64,000 bases of DNA from positions 21,879,936-21,943,935 of the forward strand of contig NW_024881327.1 of the NCBI RefSeq assembly GCF_018691265.1. The letters run 5' to 3'. The notes below the pieces were generated by a model. The model searched no databases and was not told the DNA's origin. It saw nothing but the letters and a program-made list of their open reading frames with translations. Source of the DNA: Tyto alba (Eukaryota; Chordata; Aves; Strigiformes; Tytonidae). Shown here piece by piece: positions 50,901 through 64,000 of this stretch (its first letter is position 1; every line of letters starts with the position of its first letter). A program made the position numbers and the translations under genes.

Positions 50901-53900
50901 TAAAAAAGCCACCCATTGTTTTCAGTGTCTAAAGAGAGTCTAAGGGGACTTAAGCATCAAAAGTGGTTTTATACTGAACCCTAAGTTACAGTCATTGCTC
51001 TAAAAGTGTCAGGGACAGATCAAAATAGGAATGAAATGTTATTTTTTGAACATGTGTCATCAGCTGGGGAATTAAGATTTTATTACAGAACTGACTGAAA
51101 TTGCAGTCCTATAAATTACTTGTTTCCCCTGATTGTTCTACATAAGGGAACCTCAACAAAAATGATCCCTCGTTTGATGTAATATTAGCATAAGCAGAAA
51201 AACAAATGGTAAAAACAAGATGGTTGTTAAAACCCATAATATTGGAGTTTTAAAGGACTGTTGAAAACATTGTCCAGTTTAAAATGTACATTCTTTATAA
51301 TTACTGTTTGATATCACACTAAATGTTATCCTGTTGAATGAAACAGTATTTCTTCTTAATGATGAACATATATTATTTAATGTCACTTTTTTGTATTCAT
51401 ATGAGGCATCTTTTTTCCATTTGCATTAGAGGTTGTCAACAGATAGGTAACACAACAAAGTTATTTTGTGAATCTAAGTCTGAATTGTCTTAAAATTCAA
51501 GCAAAATATCATGGAACACTGTCAGATCATGCACTGAGATTCCAAAATCCTTGCAGTGGTGATACACTTGTATTACTACATAAATTTCCTGTATGTGTGA
51601 CAGAATTTGAAGAGTGTAATGCTGTATTGAGCACAAGCATGAAAGTACCTGATTGAGCATTATACTAGAAAAACCATTGAAACATTTATATAAAATGAAG
51701 TTTTGTTCCTAATGCATAATGAGCTGCCCCTCAGACAAGCAGCAATTCAAAACTCATTGTTCTTTTCAAGTGCTGTGTAGATTTTTAAAGCACATTTTAA
51801 ATCAATCACCACAGTTTTCACATGAACCGTGCTAAATCCTTTCCTCCTAGTCAGTCTGTTTCATTCCTCAAATATAGCTTAAACTGTAGGAAGTACTTTG
51901 CACCTGCTGTTAGGCAGAGTGTGTCTTGCAAATAAAACCTTCTAAAATTATATTGTAATAGTCAGTTTCTGTAACTTAAGGTAGTTCTGTTGGGTTCGGT
52001 GAAGTTTTACTGATTTACAGCTGCTAAGGTTCTGGCCCTGTGGTTTCTCCAGTAATTACTGAGATGTTCAGTCTGCAGAGACAGAGATCTCATTCTGCTT
52101 TTCGAGAATTTATTTGAATCTCTTATCTTGTAATTTCAGAGTGTTCTTGACACATGAACCACAAACACAGCAACTCAAAATTCAGTGAAAATCAGTGACT
52201 GTCTCCTATTTCACAATGATAATATCAAACAATGAACCAGTACAAATTCACTAACAAATATCTCTCAGTTTACATAATTTTTTTTTGTTAAATTAATCTA
52301 TTCTCTACCTGTAGGAATAGCCAGTGGAAAATGCCTTAATAAGATAAGATTTCCAGACAAATGTTATTAGGCCAACAGATGTCATTGGAAAAACAGACAT
52401 GAAAGCTTTTGTGAAGTAGAAATTATGTTTAGAAAACTAAACATAGGACATTGAATTGACTGGAATGTGTTGGGTTTTTTCCTGCCCAATTTCTCATTTC
52501 TAATTTTTCTTCTCTTTCTTCTTTGATGATAAGTCCAAATGAAAAGAAGTTTTCTGATTCTAATAGTCTTCAGCTTACCTACAATAGTCACTGTCTAGTC
52601 TTTCAGCTGAATACTAATGAGCATTTTCTGCCATTTTAAAGATTTCAAGTATTCTCTCGGTCTTTAGCATTCTGAGAAAGACATAACCAAGCAAAGATAT
52701 AAAACCAAAAATCATGCAAGAACCGGTCCAGGGTTAATAATATGACAGAACTGAGGTGTCTGGGCTTTGTGTAGTCTGTTTGCAAATAGAATGAAGTATT
52801 TTTAAAGTGTGCCCTATATAGTGGAAGTCTTCTTGTTCTTGCAGGAGATTTTCCCAGGAACTAGACCTAATCTGATGATTACAGATAAAAATTAAGTAGT
52901 GAATAAAATGGAAAATGATATGGCAAAACAATATTTTTGTTACTACACTGAAAATGTATTTCTTCTCATTAACAGATGAGATTTTTTACTATGTTTATAG
53001 TTTAATTTATGGTTCTGTTAGGACTACAGCTATTACATCAGGGTACATGGAAGTAGGGACAACTATGAAAAGGAATTCCATATAAAAGCACATTAACATA
53101 TAAACTTCAAGAATAATTAGTACATTATGCTATTACCCTATTATTTTTAGGATAGAAAACTTTCTGCTTAATAAAACACAAACTTCTCTAATCTCAAAAG
53201 ACTAATAAATCATTGTTTAAAGTACACTGAGGAGTCTCAATTTGGCATCTGAAAAGAAGAAAAATTGCTTTGATTTTTTATCCCTTTTGATCTTTTATTT
53301 CTGCTACTATTTTTCATATGCATTAAACAAACTCTTATTTCTCAGTAAAATGACAGTAATAAAATGTCCAGCCATTTTTCAAAAGTAACATTGTTTCTAT
53401 TATGCCTATCATCGATAATAAGTGTACTGAGAATAGTAGGCAGGCAGAGCATTAAACTAGCTTAAAGATATATTAAGAAGATGTCAAAGAGAATACAGGG
53501 GAGATAAGCTTTCTGAAGCTGTACGCTAATAAACCCCTGAAAACAAATGAAAGTAGGTTAGAAAAAAATCATTATTATAAAATTCATTTTAACAGAAGAG
53601 AAAATAAAGAGATTGGAGTTTAGTAAGTACTAATAAATTCCTATGGGTGTAATTTGCCCATCAGAATAAGAGCTGTAAAAACCTCACCAGCCCCCTGACA
53701 CAGATGTCTGGGTAAAAAATAAGGAATGGAGTTCTATAGCTGTGAAATGCTGTTGAACTGAGTTCTTCACAATACATCTTTGGGAAGGGTCAGTTCAAAG
53801 GCAGTATCAATTTTGGTGTACAAAATATCTACAGAATATCCTGTGCTCCCTTCTACCTCAAAGGAACTGAAGAAGAGCTGCAGTAAAATGCCCCAAATCT

Positions 53901-56315
53901 GATTCCACTTGGTATTTCTCCACACAGAAGCATCTTTATTCAGGCTTTCCATGTATTTTAGAGAGAATGTCTCTGAGATCAGGTTAGAAACACAAGTCGG
54001 AGAAACCAGGAGCAGTGTATAGTGTAGTGTCTCCATGCTGAACCTGAGACATGTCAGAATGCTGATGTGGAAGCAGGAAGGGAGTTGGCACAAAGAGTGT
54101 AGCCCCAAGGATCCAAAACCAGTGACAGACTGTGCTTCTGCTACTCTGAAGCTCTAGCAGGTCTGATTTTCTGAAGCCATCCCCTACACTCAAAGGCTCC
54201 AGTGCCTAAATCATTTTATGTTGTCCTTTTCACTGGGAAGGGGGTGGAGAAAGAAGAAATGAGGCTGTTTCTAATCCACTCTAAAACGTGAATTTTTGTT
54301 ATTAGTACTTTGCTACATATAATTTCCTGGCTGATTGTTAGAATATTACTATACATAAAAAAAAAAAAGAAGACCAAAAAACCAAAACACAACAGACCTC
54401 TTTGCAGACCTCTTTTAAAAATTAAATTGAAAAGGAATATAAATTTACAGGAAGTTTCTCTGTCACTTTGATTAATAATGTTTGTGCTTGTATGTACTAC
54501 CAATTCATTTGCTGAGGTCAGAGTGTCTATGAGGATGGTACTGTGCATACAGAAAACATCTGCTCTAAAGCGTGCTGATGTTTAGAAAACATTTGTAAAG
54601 ATTTTTCCCCCACAGACCTCTGTAGTTAACTCCTTATGGATAGTTACAGTCCAGACTTCAAGACAGTCCAGTCTGACAGAATCAAAAGGAACATTGGAGT
54701 CAAATTATTTATGTACTGTGTAATTATAAAATTTCAGAGTAATTATTATAGTATTGTCCCTGCAGATCATTTGGAATTTCTTTGTGTATTGTGTAGGTCT
54801 CAAAAACCTACAACCCCAGTGCTTTCAACATTGCGCTTGCAAATAATCTTCCTTCCAAAAAGGGTTGCACTAATGTGACTGTGATTTTTATACAAAACTG
54901 CTTTTGAACACCTTTCAAGCATGAATTAATAATACTTTCATTATTTGTTATTTAATATTGAAGGATATTAAAGTGCTAAAATAAACCGTCAGATCACATA
55001 GATCTAGAGTTCTTAACCTTGCTAATGAATTTGCTGTAAGTATGCAGCACTCAAATAGGAAAAAAAAGAGTAACGTAATAATAGATATGAGTTAAATTCT
55101 GAACCTGGTCTTAGTCATAGCAAAAATCTGATGTTCTACTGTTATCTTGGAATTGTAGATAAATTGCTAAAACAGCCACACTAAATCCAATATCCATGAG
55201 TAAAGGCAGAACCTGCCAGAGGATTTCTAAAATAGAAAATCATTATTGGATCTGGAAGCACCATGGCAAATCTCAGCCTCTGATTCCCACTTCTCTTTAC
55301 AAGACTGAACTTCTAAGTCACAATATACAGAATTAGGAAGCTCTCTTTCAAGCTTCTAAAGGGTTATATTATAACTTATTTCCTTTTTAGTTTTAGAATC
55401 AAAGGGCATTAAAAACTTGCCCTGCCCTCCTCCATTATCAAATAGATTTCTGTTATTTCTTCAATGGTAACATTTTCAGAGTCACATGTTAAAATAATTA
55501 CAGTCAAAGTTCCCATTTTTAATTTGTTCATCTTCATCAATTTACAACCTGAAAAGGTAATAGAAGTAATAATATGAAGTTCGCAAGGCTTTGAGATAGG
55601 CCGAAAGAGAAGCGCGTATCTGAGCAGTATAGAACATTTTTCATTCAATGGATTTAGATGTACTTGAGTATTATTTCCTGCCTAATTTAATCACTGCCTT
55701 TAAAGATCTCTAAACTTATGTTACATATGCAAGAAATTTTCTCTGCTAGAATCTTTTATAAGTTCTTATTTTAAATCTCAGTTCACAGAACATGGAATAA
55801 AGAATATTTCAGTCCAGCCTTTCAAACCGACAATTTAATAGCCCTTCTGTCACCATCTTTGTAAAATTGCTTCACTATGGAGATACCACTACATGGGTAT
55901 ACTACTCATTATACTAACAAAATAATTAATCACAAGTATTTAAGTGTTCTGCATTATATAATTATTTTTATTAGTGTAATATCAAGGTCATGACATTAAA
56001 GTGAGAAACAGTTCTTCCTAAAAATAAATTCATTCTTTAGTGTCATCCTTTCTACTGCATCTGGATAGAGCCAATGTGTGTAGAATATTATGAGCAATAA
56101 AGCTTTTTTTATGTTGATAAAATTTATTTTCAGTCTGGAGTTACATAGCTTTGTGTTTTCACTTGACTCACCACCATGGACTAGTAAGATGTAAAAGTGT
56201 AAAAGAATTTTAGTGGAACTATGCACTCAATTTAATAATAATTCATATAATTCTTACTCCAGACTGTCCTTGGTATCACAGTTATTACAGCTTTCTGAAA
56301 AACTATGCAAGAAAA
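47904..56315. other. AT-rich unique noncoding sequence
   Basis: No recognised gene or mobile element. A/T tracts lie at about 49769-49781, 49858-49868 and 54357-54368. Open frames up to 113 codons (minus, 53767-54108) show no known motif. Confidence 0.55.
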
Positions 56316-56744
56316 TATTAAAAAAAAAAAAAAAAAGGAAAAAAAGAAAAAGGAAAAGCAATTTTAGACAGATTTTTCAAAGACTGATTATTTATCCACT
56401 TTTATAAATTTGCACCTCCTACTAAGTATTGCAGTCATACATATTTGGACATATATTTCACAGTTTGGTAAACTGTGAAAATATACCATAAAATATGTAG
56501 GTTTGGATTCTGATGTCAGGAGTTCCCAGTCAGAACTGAGTTGGGCTTATTCTCAGACATTTTTCTGTTTCATCAAAGTCAAAACATAGACAAAGATTGT
56601 AAGGGAAAATTTTGTGAAGTCACATACCTCAAAGTCAGAGACACAAAGGAACAAAGAAATGAAGGAAGGAAAAACAAAACAAACAAAGGAACAAATAAAC
56701 AAACAAAACCAAACCAAACCAAAAAAAAAAAAAAAAAAAACCAA
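56316..56744. repeat. Two A-rich simple-repeat tracts
   Basis: 56320-56359 is an A run with interspersed GG and G, purine only. 56673-56744 is made almost entirely of A and C (AAAC, CAAA, CCAAA units) and ends in a 20-A run. Between them is ordinary sequence with a small hairpin at 56456-56480. Confidence 0.8.
56456..56480. repeat. Short perfect hairpin
   Basis: TTTCACAGTTT and AAACTGTGAAA are exact 11-bp inverted repeats with a GGT loop. It is too short and AT-rich to be called a microRNA precursor or a terminator. Confidence 0.75.
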
Positions 56745-59700
56745 CAGATTTTGAAACTTGGAAGCTATCATGAAGAGGAAAAATAATTCTTAAGCACTTT
56801 CTACCCATAAAAAAGCAGTATAGTATGTAATTAGGCTTAAGTGTTTTTGTACACTGAGCTTTGTTGTATAGAGTGAAAGTATAAAACCACACTGAATGAT
56901 GATATCAAAAAAGTAGTCCAGGACATCTTAAATTTACATCAGTACTATTTCTGATGGTCAATTAAATGTCAAGGAGGTAAGAAAAGTTTATTTACAGCAC
57001 ATCAAAATTGTACATTCTAAGTCATTATCTAATAAATTCAGTTACTTAAGATTTTATTTGACACTTCTAACATTTTCTGCCAGTTGTAGTTTTACTGATT
57101 CTTAACTGATTCATTAAAAATATTTTACAATCATTAAAATTTGCTGAGAATTACACCAGTTTACCTCCATTCATGTCCTAAATTTTATTTTGGTGGAATA
57201 CTGAGATCCCAAGAATTTAGAGCCAATGCCAGCTAAAGCCGAGGTTCTCCAGAGCTTCAAATTAGAAAGAGAAAATAGCACACAGTTTTTGACCCTGGAG
57301 GCACAAGATCATGTCTCATTATTACTGGCAGTGAGTCATTTTGCTGATAATTAATATCTGACATACTGTTTTATTATATTTGACACATCTAGCTCATTCA
57401 CTACCTACCAAACTACCATTGCAGAAGGATTTACTATACTACAGTGAGGAAAAAAAGCAAATTCTCTTAATTTCAAATATTCCATCAGAGAAAAATATAT
57501 GTTTCTTGCAAATTCACACGAAGTTTTGACAGGAATCATGTGGTGTTATAGAAGAACAAATTACTGATCATTTCTTTGAAAATATTTCAGTACATTGTAA
57601 TAAGCCCATATCAACTAGTTTATCTTTGTATGGTAGCTGTTGCTATTCACATGACAAATACCAGGAAAGTGATTGCAAAGCTATTAACCCTTTTAAGATC
57701 AATTTTTTAAAAATATGGGAAACAGCAGACAAAAAGTTCATTCAGCACATCTGACAATTTTTTTGCAGTCATTATCCTGTAAAGCCATTCAGCCCCATAA
57801 GGTAAAGATCTTCTCCCTGTGCCCCACTGTCCATTTACCCCTCCTTGCATTTATGTAATGGCTCTGTTACTCAGTTCTCACTCCTACAACCTTTTGTTCT
57901 GCAGAGCTACAGGTTTCCAGCCTCACATGAACACCGTTCATTTCATGACCCCAGAAAAATGCCTTCTCCCACTGCCTTTGTAATAGAACTCAGTACTTGT
58001 GAGATGAGCTTATTTGATTAGATTACTAGGTACAGATTTAGAAGCCTATATCTAGCTGTTAAAAAGAAATCTGATGAAAATTAATTTGCTTCTTGGATGA
58101 TTTATTTTTGCTATGATTTATCCTCACAGTGCTTCCATTTACCCCTTAGCTATCAAAGACAATCTAAATAATAGAAAAGTCTGCCTCTTGTAGAAAGTAT
58201 GACTATTTTCCTAAGCTCTTACTATCCTCGTTCTCCTCCTGCAACAAAAGAAGAATCTATTTCTTTGCCAAAATAACCATATATACGCAGTCATTCCCTC
58301 TGACTGTTCTGTCAAACTGAATCATCAGGCTAGTGTGAATATTTTAACAATACAGGTGTTCTGGTTTGGGTTTAAATTATTATCATTTTGATAGAACTAG
58401 ATCAGGGAGCAATTACATGGACAGTCATGCTGAAGTGGAGTCACATCTGGATAAAGAAGAGCAACAATCTGAGGGTAAAAAGGGGAGGTAAATTTTTAAC
58501 ATGTTTTGGCTGTTACTACTCCAGAACAATACAGCTGATCAAATATTAACATGCAGCTCTGCCAAAACAGTTCACCAGTATTATTAATCCCATGAAGCAA
58601 AGTCCCTTTTATCCACCTATTAATCAAAATCTTTACCCTTCACAATCAAGTAGCTAATTTATACATGAGCCCTGCAGTAGATTTAAGTCCAAAATTGCTT
58701 ATATAACCGAGTAAGCCACAAACCCGTGTAATTATCTGAAGTGCAAAACCATAAACTTTTATGGAAAATAACAGCCTTTGAACTTCATGCAACACTGCAA
58801 AATGAGTAATACTCTCATGCTAATCTCAAATTCAGCTACTGTTTTACAGCCATCGGGATTAAAAAAAGAAACATCTTCATGGCATTATGGATCTGTTAGG
58901 AGGAAGCTTGCGTTTGCCTGATTATATGAGCATATTGATATTGTCTTCCCACCCGTCTCATGACACTCTACAGACATGGAAAACTGATCAAAAACATCCT
59001 CTTAGTAAGATGTGGCCACAATTAACTTCTTAGAGCCAAGAGCTAAGACCAACTTCTTTCCCTTAAAAGCAGAAGCAGGAATATTATTTACCTATAAATG
59101 ATCAATATGTTAAAGTAAATGCAAAATGGTAGGTAGATGAAGAAACTATTTAAAAAAAAAAGGAGATGTGTTTATACTTTGTGAATTAGCTCTAATAGGT
59201 TCACAAAGTAATTTGACTACTTTTGTTGCAATTTTAATTATTTCTTACTTTCTAATAATTTTTAAGAAAAGGCATTTAATTGAATTTTCACCTAACCAGC
59301 TAATAGATTATGGGTCAGAGGAAGATCCAACCAGCTACAAAGGATATGGAGGTTTTTTTAGGAAACATTTTAAGAAACCTGTGAATTTTACAGTAAATCA
59401 GATTTTATCATAAACATGTAATGATAATATATTTCTTGTTTACATAATAGAGGTTTCTACATTAATCTAACACACATGAAATCAAACCAGTGCACTGATT
59501 TGGATGACATTTTTCACCTAATGTAAATCACCCAGAAAAAAAATAATAATAAGAAGCCTCTGAATTAGACCACGAACCTGAGATACTTTTAATTTCCTGT
59601 AGTGCTGAACATCTGCAGCCATTAACCTAAGATTAAGTTGTGGTTGTTCAGATATTCAGTAACTCTGCAGTATAAGTTCAATTATGTGCATTGAGGTATA

Positions 59701-62019
59701 CTGGATATGATGCTGCAGCTGACAATGTTGACTTCCTTCTTTCTCTTTCTGCATCAATAACATATTCATAAAATATATTTATTGCAGAAGAACATAGTAA
59801 TATATTTCTTGATATTGCTAAAGCACTTTGGTAATAAAATGTGCAATATACAAATGCTGTCTAGTGAATATATTTTTATCAGTAATAATGTGTAGTCATT
59901 GCATAGTGTAATCAATTTTTATTCCATTTTAAATCATTGATTGTTTTCTGTCTGATTTTAACAAAAAAAAAATTAAGTTGCTGTCAAAATTTGAAAACAG
60001 CTGAAACTTTCCTTTTCTTAGCAAGATAATCAGTGTCCATGGCTTTTATTAACATGATCAAAGCCTTTACATTTATTTCCTTTGAGATATATTTCATATA
60101 AGTAAAGGCTGTCAACCGACCACATTCAAAACCTATGATATAGTGGAAGTGACTGATCATGTAAATTTTCAAAACTGGCTACCATCACAGGTCTGTCAAA
60201 TCCACAGCACTCCAACAGAGAGAGCAGAAATGGTAGTTGGAGATCAGTGAAGCAAGAGGTGACTTCACAAATCTTTTCCAAATTTAAGTTTTCATTTGGT
60301 AGTGATTATTTTTCCAAATCACTTCAGCTATCCATAGTGGTTTCCAAGTGACTAAAATATAAGGAAGAATTTTTTTTAAAGAGAAAATTCTCTTGAAATT
60401 CAGTTAAGCGACAATGTCCTATTTTTAGCTTCAGACACTGCAAAATGTTTATTTCTCTGTTGTTTCCTATTCCTGTCACTGATAAATGATCCTGCTATAT
60501 TCATTTCTGGGTCCTTGACCTTGCTTTAATTGATAGAGTGGAATTTTCCCTCTCCTTCTGACTTTTCACTAGCTTTGTGTGTGAATTCTGCATTTCAGCC
60601 ATTCCCAATCATATTTCATTATTAATATAATTTCATTTATTATAATTTATCAGCTATTTTCAATGCTGTCCATTGACTGGGAGTTGCATACTCAGAAGTT
60701 TGAAGCAGGTTAGGAAAAAAAAAAGACTTACTTGCATACATCAACAGGAGAAAATAAAGAGGATTAAAAGAGTCTTCCTCAATTTATTAAAGTGGATGGA
60801 AATTGTTCTTGATATGTGAACACCCTCTCTTATTCCAGCATAACAAGGTACCTGTCTTGTTGGAAGGAAGTTCCTAAATACAATTTCAAAGACAGGAGTT
60901 CAAAGGGAGCTACATTTATTTCTGAACTGTGCATAAAACAAAAGCCTGTCATAGTGAGATATAGCTCTGGAGTTCATGTTAAAAAAAATGCCATAGCATG
61001 TGATACTAGTGGAGCAAGCACAGCCGGCAGCTCCATTTTCAGTGAGATCTTGTACTCTCCAATATTTGCAGCACAGTTCAGCTGTACTGCTGAGGTGAAT
61101 GCATGGGATGTCTCATTTCTCACATTCGCCAAAGAGGTGGTTTTCTAGCCTTTCACTTAGCCTTGATAAGTAATCTTCAAACTGGTTTCTGAAGCTGCCA
61201 AGTTAATGACATTTCATATGGCTTTTTGGTGACAAGGATACCTTTTTCTTACTCTGGAAGAAATAACACTGATTTTTTTTGTCATCATTCTCTGAGCATT
61301 CTCCTCAGTAATCTGTTTCCATGAAAACATCTATTAAACATTGAAAGAGAAGTTTCTGGCATCATCCATTCTCTCTTTCATGACCAGACTATGTACTCTG
61401 GTGTAAACCCTGTGGCATAACCTGAGAGTAAATAAAGGTAAGTATCTTTCTAGCCCACTTAGATGCTACTGCTTTGTAAAGACATATTACAATACACAGG
61501 CCAAAGGCAACTTTGCAAAACAATACATTTTTTTCCAATACATTTTAATTTTGTCATTGGTAGATCATCCACATCTGAGCAAGTTAAGGTGAGGGTGTTT
61601 TATAAATTAGGGCATCAGTAATGGTCATCCCAAACAGTGATTGCAATGGCTGAATGCTACCGTATGCTTTATAGTTAAAATCAATTATAAGGTAAAACTG
61701 ACAACACTCTCTGTCTTGCTCTCTCTCTTTTTAATGTCAGTTTAGTATTTAAAAAAATCTAATTAAAAGTGGTAATGCATCATTAATATGCTCCTCTAAC
61801 TAGAGCCTGGGATTTGAAGCTGAAAGTTGATTTGGAAGCTGTTTGTCTTTTAACTAATTCCTCCCGTTTCCTCTTTTCCCGGTTTGTGGTAGGAAACAAA
61901 TGAATCTGGACCTAAAATAATTCTACCACAGAGTATTTTCAGAGTGTGATATGAAGCCCATCAAATTTAATCTTGTACACAAAGCATCATGCAGTGATCC
62001 TTTACTCCAGGTGAAATTA
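56745..62019. other. AT-rich unique noncoding sequence
   Basis: No recognised gene or mobile element. 58560-58985 has fewer homopolymers and several homeodomain-like TAAT words, which gives it the look of a conserved noncoding element. That cannot be shown from one sequence. Confidence 0.5.
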
Positions 62020-62268
62020 ATGAAATGTGGGCTGCCTACAGCCACTGGCCAGAGGAGTTGCCCGTGCAGTGCCTCCATAGGTGCTGGGAAACTGGAGCCA
62101 CGGGGTTATAGCTGATGGCTCAGGAAAACTTTGCTGTGGGGAGTTTGGGGCCCTATGTAAGGCAAGAGGGCTCTGGGATCTGCTGATGGAGGGACTTAAT
62201 AAGCAATGGCCTGGTCCTACTGCACCAGCAAAGGAGATGATAACGCCATGGAGGGAAAAAGATTTGAC
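62020..62268 (+). other. GC-richer segment before the tandem array
   Basis: This segment is richer in G and C than the surroundings and runs directly into the 71-bp array. It may be the upstream part of the same LTR-like element. I could not match it to a family with certainty, and its open frame of about 64 codons has no known motif. Confidence 0.35.
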
Positions 62269-62745
62269 TTTGTAATAGGTGAATATTCAAACTGCTGTAA
62301 TGTTTTTGACTGTGTATTGGGCTGGGACAAGGCCGGAAATTTTGAATAGGAGGTCAGATTATTATGATGTTAAACTCAGTAATCTAGCCTGCAGAGACTG
62401 GGAGTGGAGACTGTAATGGATAAATGTTCAAACTGTTGTAACCTTTTCAGTTTTGTGGTTTGCTGGGGCAAGGGGTGAAGTTTGTAACAGATACATGATA
62501 ATTTTTTTTTTTTTTTATAATGCTAACCTCAATAACCTTCTCTACAGGGGGGAGGGATGGAGTTTTACTGAATATATGCACATGGTCTTACAATGTTGAC
62601 CCTGTTGTCCAGATGGAAGGGTGAAGTTTGTAATGTATGCATGCTAAGGTTGCGATAATGTTAAAAGTATACTTTATAATGGTTATGCATTCACACAGTG
62701 TTTTGCAGAAGCAAGGGTTGAAATGTATTAGGCATAAATGGCAGT
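62269..62745 (+). repeat. Degenerate tandem array, period about 71 bp
   Basis: Units start with a TGTAATGGATAAATG-like word at about 62271, 62342, 62412, 62483, 62565, 62629 and 62722. The first four are 70-71 bp apart; later spacings vary (about 82, 64 and 93) because of a T run (62502-62516), a G run and other indels. Most units end in a G-rich block such as GGGCAAGGGGTGAAG, seen best at 62466-62480 and, as GGAAGGGTGAAG, at 62615-62626. Units have diverged strongly from one another. Confidence 0.65.
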
Positions 62746-62859
62746 GTTTGGGCAGTGGTGGACTGCTGGGTGCACTATGTGGAGGGAGGCTGAGTCCTCC
62801 CCAGTGCTACATCCAGCCAGCTACAACATGGATGGAATGACACATTGAGTACCAAAACT

Positions 62860-63265
62860 GCCACAAGCCAGAGAAGTACGTGGTGTCTCTGCTAAGGCTT
62901 TTTTCAAACTGCTGCTGGGGAGATGCAGCCCTTGGAGGACCCATGTCAGAACAGGGGAGCAGTAAGAAGCAAGTATCAATGGAGGAAGAATGAATAAGAA
63001 GCAAGAAATGGAAGAAATAAACCATTACACACTGACCCCAACATCCTACTCTGACCACCACATGACCAAGGGAATTGGAAGGGGTGAAGAGTAACATATG
63101 GTGAACAAGTGAAACTGAGACATGGAAGAGAGGTTGAAAGATGTTTCCTTAAGTGTTTTTTTAATTGTTTGTTTTCTCTTTTTTTTTCCCCAACACGTGA
63201 ATCAGTAATCAAAAATATATGTTAACTGACAATAAATTACATTAAATTAAATTCCCTGGGTTAAA
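62860..63265 (+). mobile_element. LTR-like fragment (avian ERVL-type)
   Basis: It contains GATGCAGCCCTTGGAGGACC, GAACAGGGGAGCAG, ACTGACCCCAACATCC and a T-rich block. Near 63230 comes GACAATAAATTACATTAAAT followed by CCCTGGGTT. This order resembles the R/U5 side of an avian ERV LTR family I know from memory, with AATAAA as the poly(A) signal. Divergence is high and the boundaries are uncertain. The tandem array upstream may belong to the same element. Confidence 0.5.
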
Positions 63266-64000
63266 GCTCAACACTCAACAGACGTTACAAATATGGACTA
63301 GAAACAATACCCAGCTATGAAAACAGTTAACACAACATCCATATGCAGTGCCCTTCAGTGTTAGATTAAAGTTTTCAGAAGAAATCAGACTCTCTCATAT
63401 GAGGTTTTCATTTTGTCTTCTCTAACTCAGCTTCAATTTGGCTTTTCAGGAGTTACCTAAAATTCTCACATATTCACACTTTCATTTTAATATCACTTTC
63501 AAGCAACCATACATTACTTAAGAATTTAAAACCACTTAAGTGGAGAAGTTACAGTAATGTTGATTTGAATTCCTTTACTCCATTATCAGAGACATTAATT
63601 TATGCAAGAGAGCTAACCTAAGGGAGAGAAAAAGAAAAAGAAAGGAAAAAAATGGTAAAACAAAACAGATAACTTCATAGTGAGTGACCTGAAAAGTTTA
63701 ATTTTTAAATCAAGCCAACATAATTTTGTAACAGAAGCAAATATTTCTTTTTATTACACAGAAATGTTCTTTTGGAGGGGCACTTATCCAACTTTTCAGA
63801 ATTAATAAAATTCCTCTAAGTGTTTTACTATTACACCATCAGAGAATCTAGAGAACATCCCTAAAACAGTATAATACAACCTAAAAATGAAAAATCTATA
63901 CATAAGAGGACTTACTATGCGTAGAGAGAAATGGTCTACATGAAACCTTCATATCAATTGGCCTAATTCTTTAGTGAAAAAGTTGCATTAATGAAATGCA
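63266..64000. other. AT-rich unique noncoding sequence
   Basis: Nothing recognised in this stretch. A purine-rich patch (GAGAAAAAGAAAAAG-like) lies at 63622-63652. Confidence 0.55.

Noticed and set aside
56456..56480. Hairpin considered as a microRNA precursor
   Set aside because: The stem is only 11 bp and AT-rich; microRNA precursors need a stem of about 30 bp.
1..64000. Bacterial-type features such as operons, CRISPR arrays, ribosome binding sites and insertion sequences
   Set aside because: The repeats are avian, the DNA has no dense coding, and no regularly spaced identical repeats were seen.

Overview
This window looks like bird nuclear DNA. It is AT-rich and CpG-poor, and it carries chicken-repeat-1 (CR1) LINE fragments with the typical avian 3' end, an avian ERVL-type solo LTR, and many A/T homopolymer tracts. 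The exact species cannot be read from it; both repeat families are spread widely across birds. I recognise no host protein-coding gene, tRNA, rRNA or CRISPR array. Apart from ORFs inside CR1, the longest open frames are about 110-125 codons and resemble no family I know. The window is probably a gene desert or part of a long intron.

Layout. 1-28.8 kb: mostly unique AT-rich sequence with small CR1 scraps (5.4, 10.3 and 12.6 kb), a diverged duplicated element of about 100 bp (22.6 and 24.0 kb), and three splice-bracketed segments with compatible reading phases (8.2, 9.5 and 12.2 kb). 28.9-30.0 kb: a terminal CR1 scrap, then a full-length ERVL-type solo LTR (minus strand) interrupted by a 333-bp palindromic retroviral insertion. 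32.2-35.4 kb: the 5' half of a CR1 element on the minus strand, with a CpG-island-like 5'UTR, ORF1 with an SGNH-esterase-like domain, and the ORF2 endonuclease, all broken. It contains a perfect 30-bp hairpin. 36.3-37.1 kb: a CR1 3' end on the plus strand. 37.1-62.0 kb: unique AT-rich sequence with simple repeats. 62.0-63.3 kb: a degenerate array with a period of about 71 bp, followed by an LTR-like segment.

The most notable structure is the insertion at 29211-29543. Two inverted, base-for-base identical 134-bp arms flank a polypurine tract and the start of a 180-bp LTR, so both outer ends are the U5 end of the same LTR. A direct repeat of about 5 bp flanks it. This fits an aberrant retroviral DNA, for example one made by template switching or autointegration, that was still integrated. 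A second theme is the CR1 5' half, whose 5'UTR keeps many CpGs although its reading frames are decayed.
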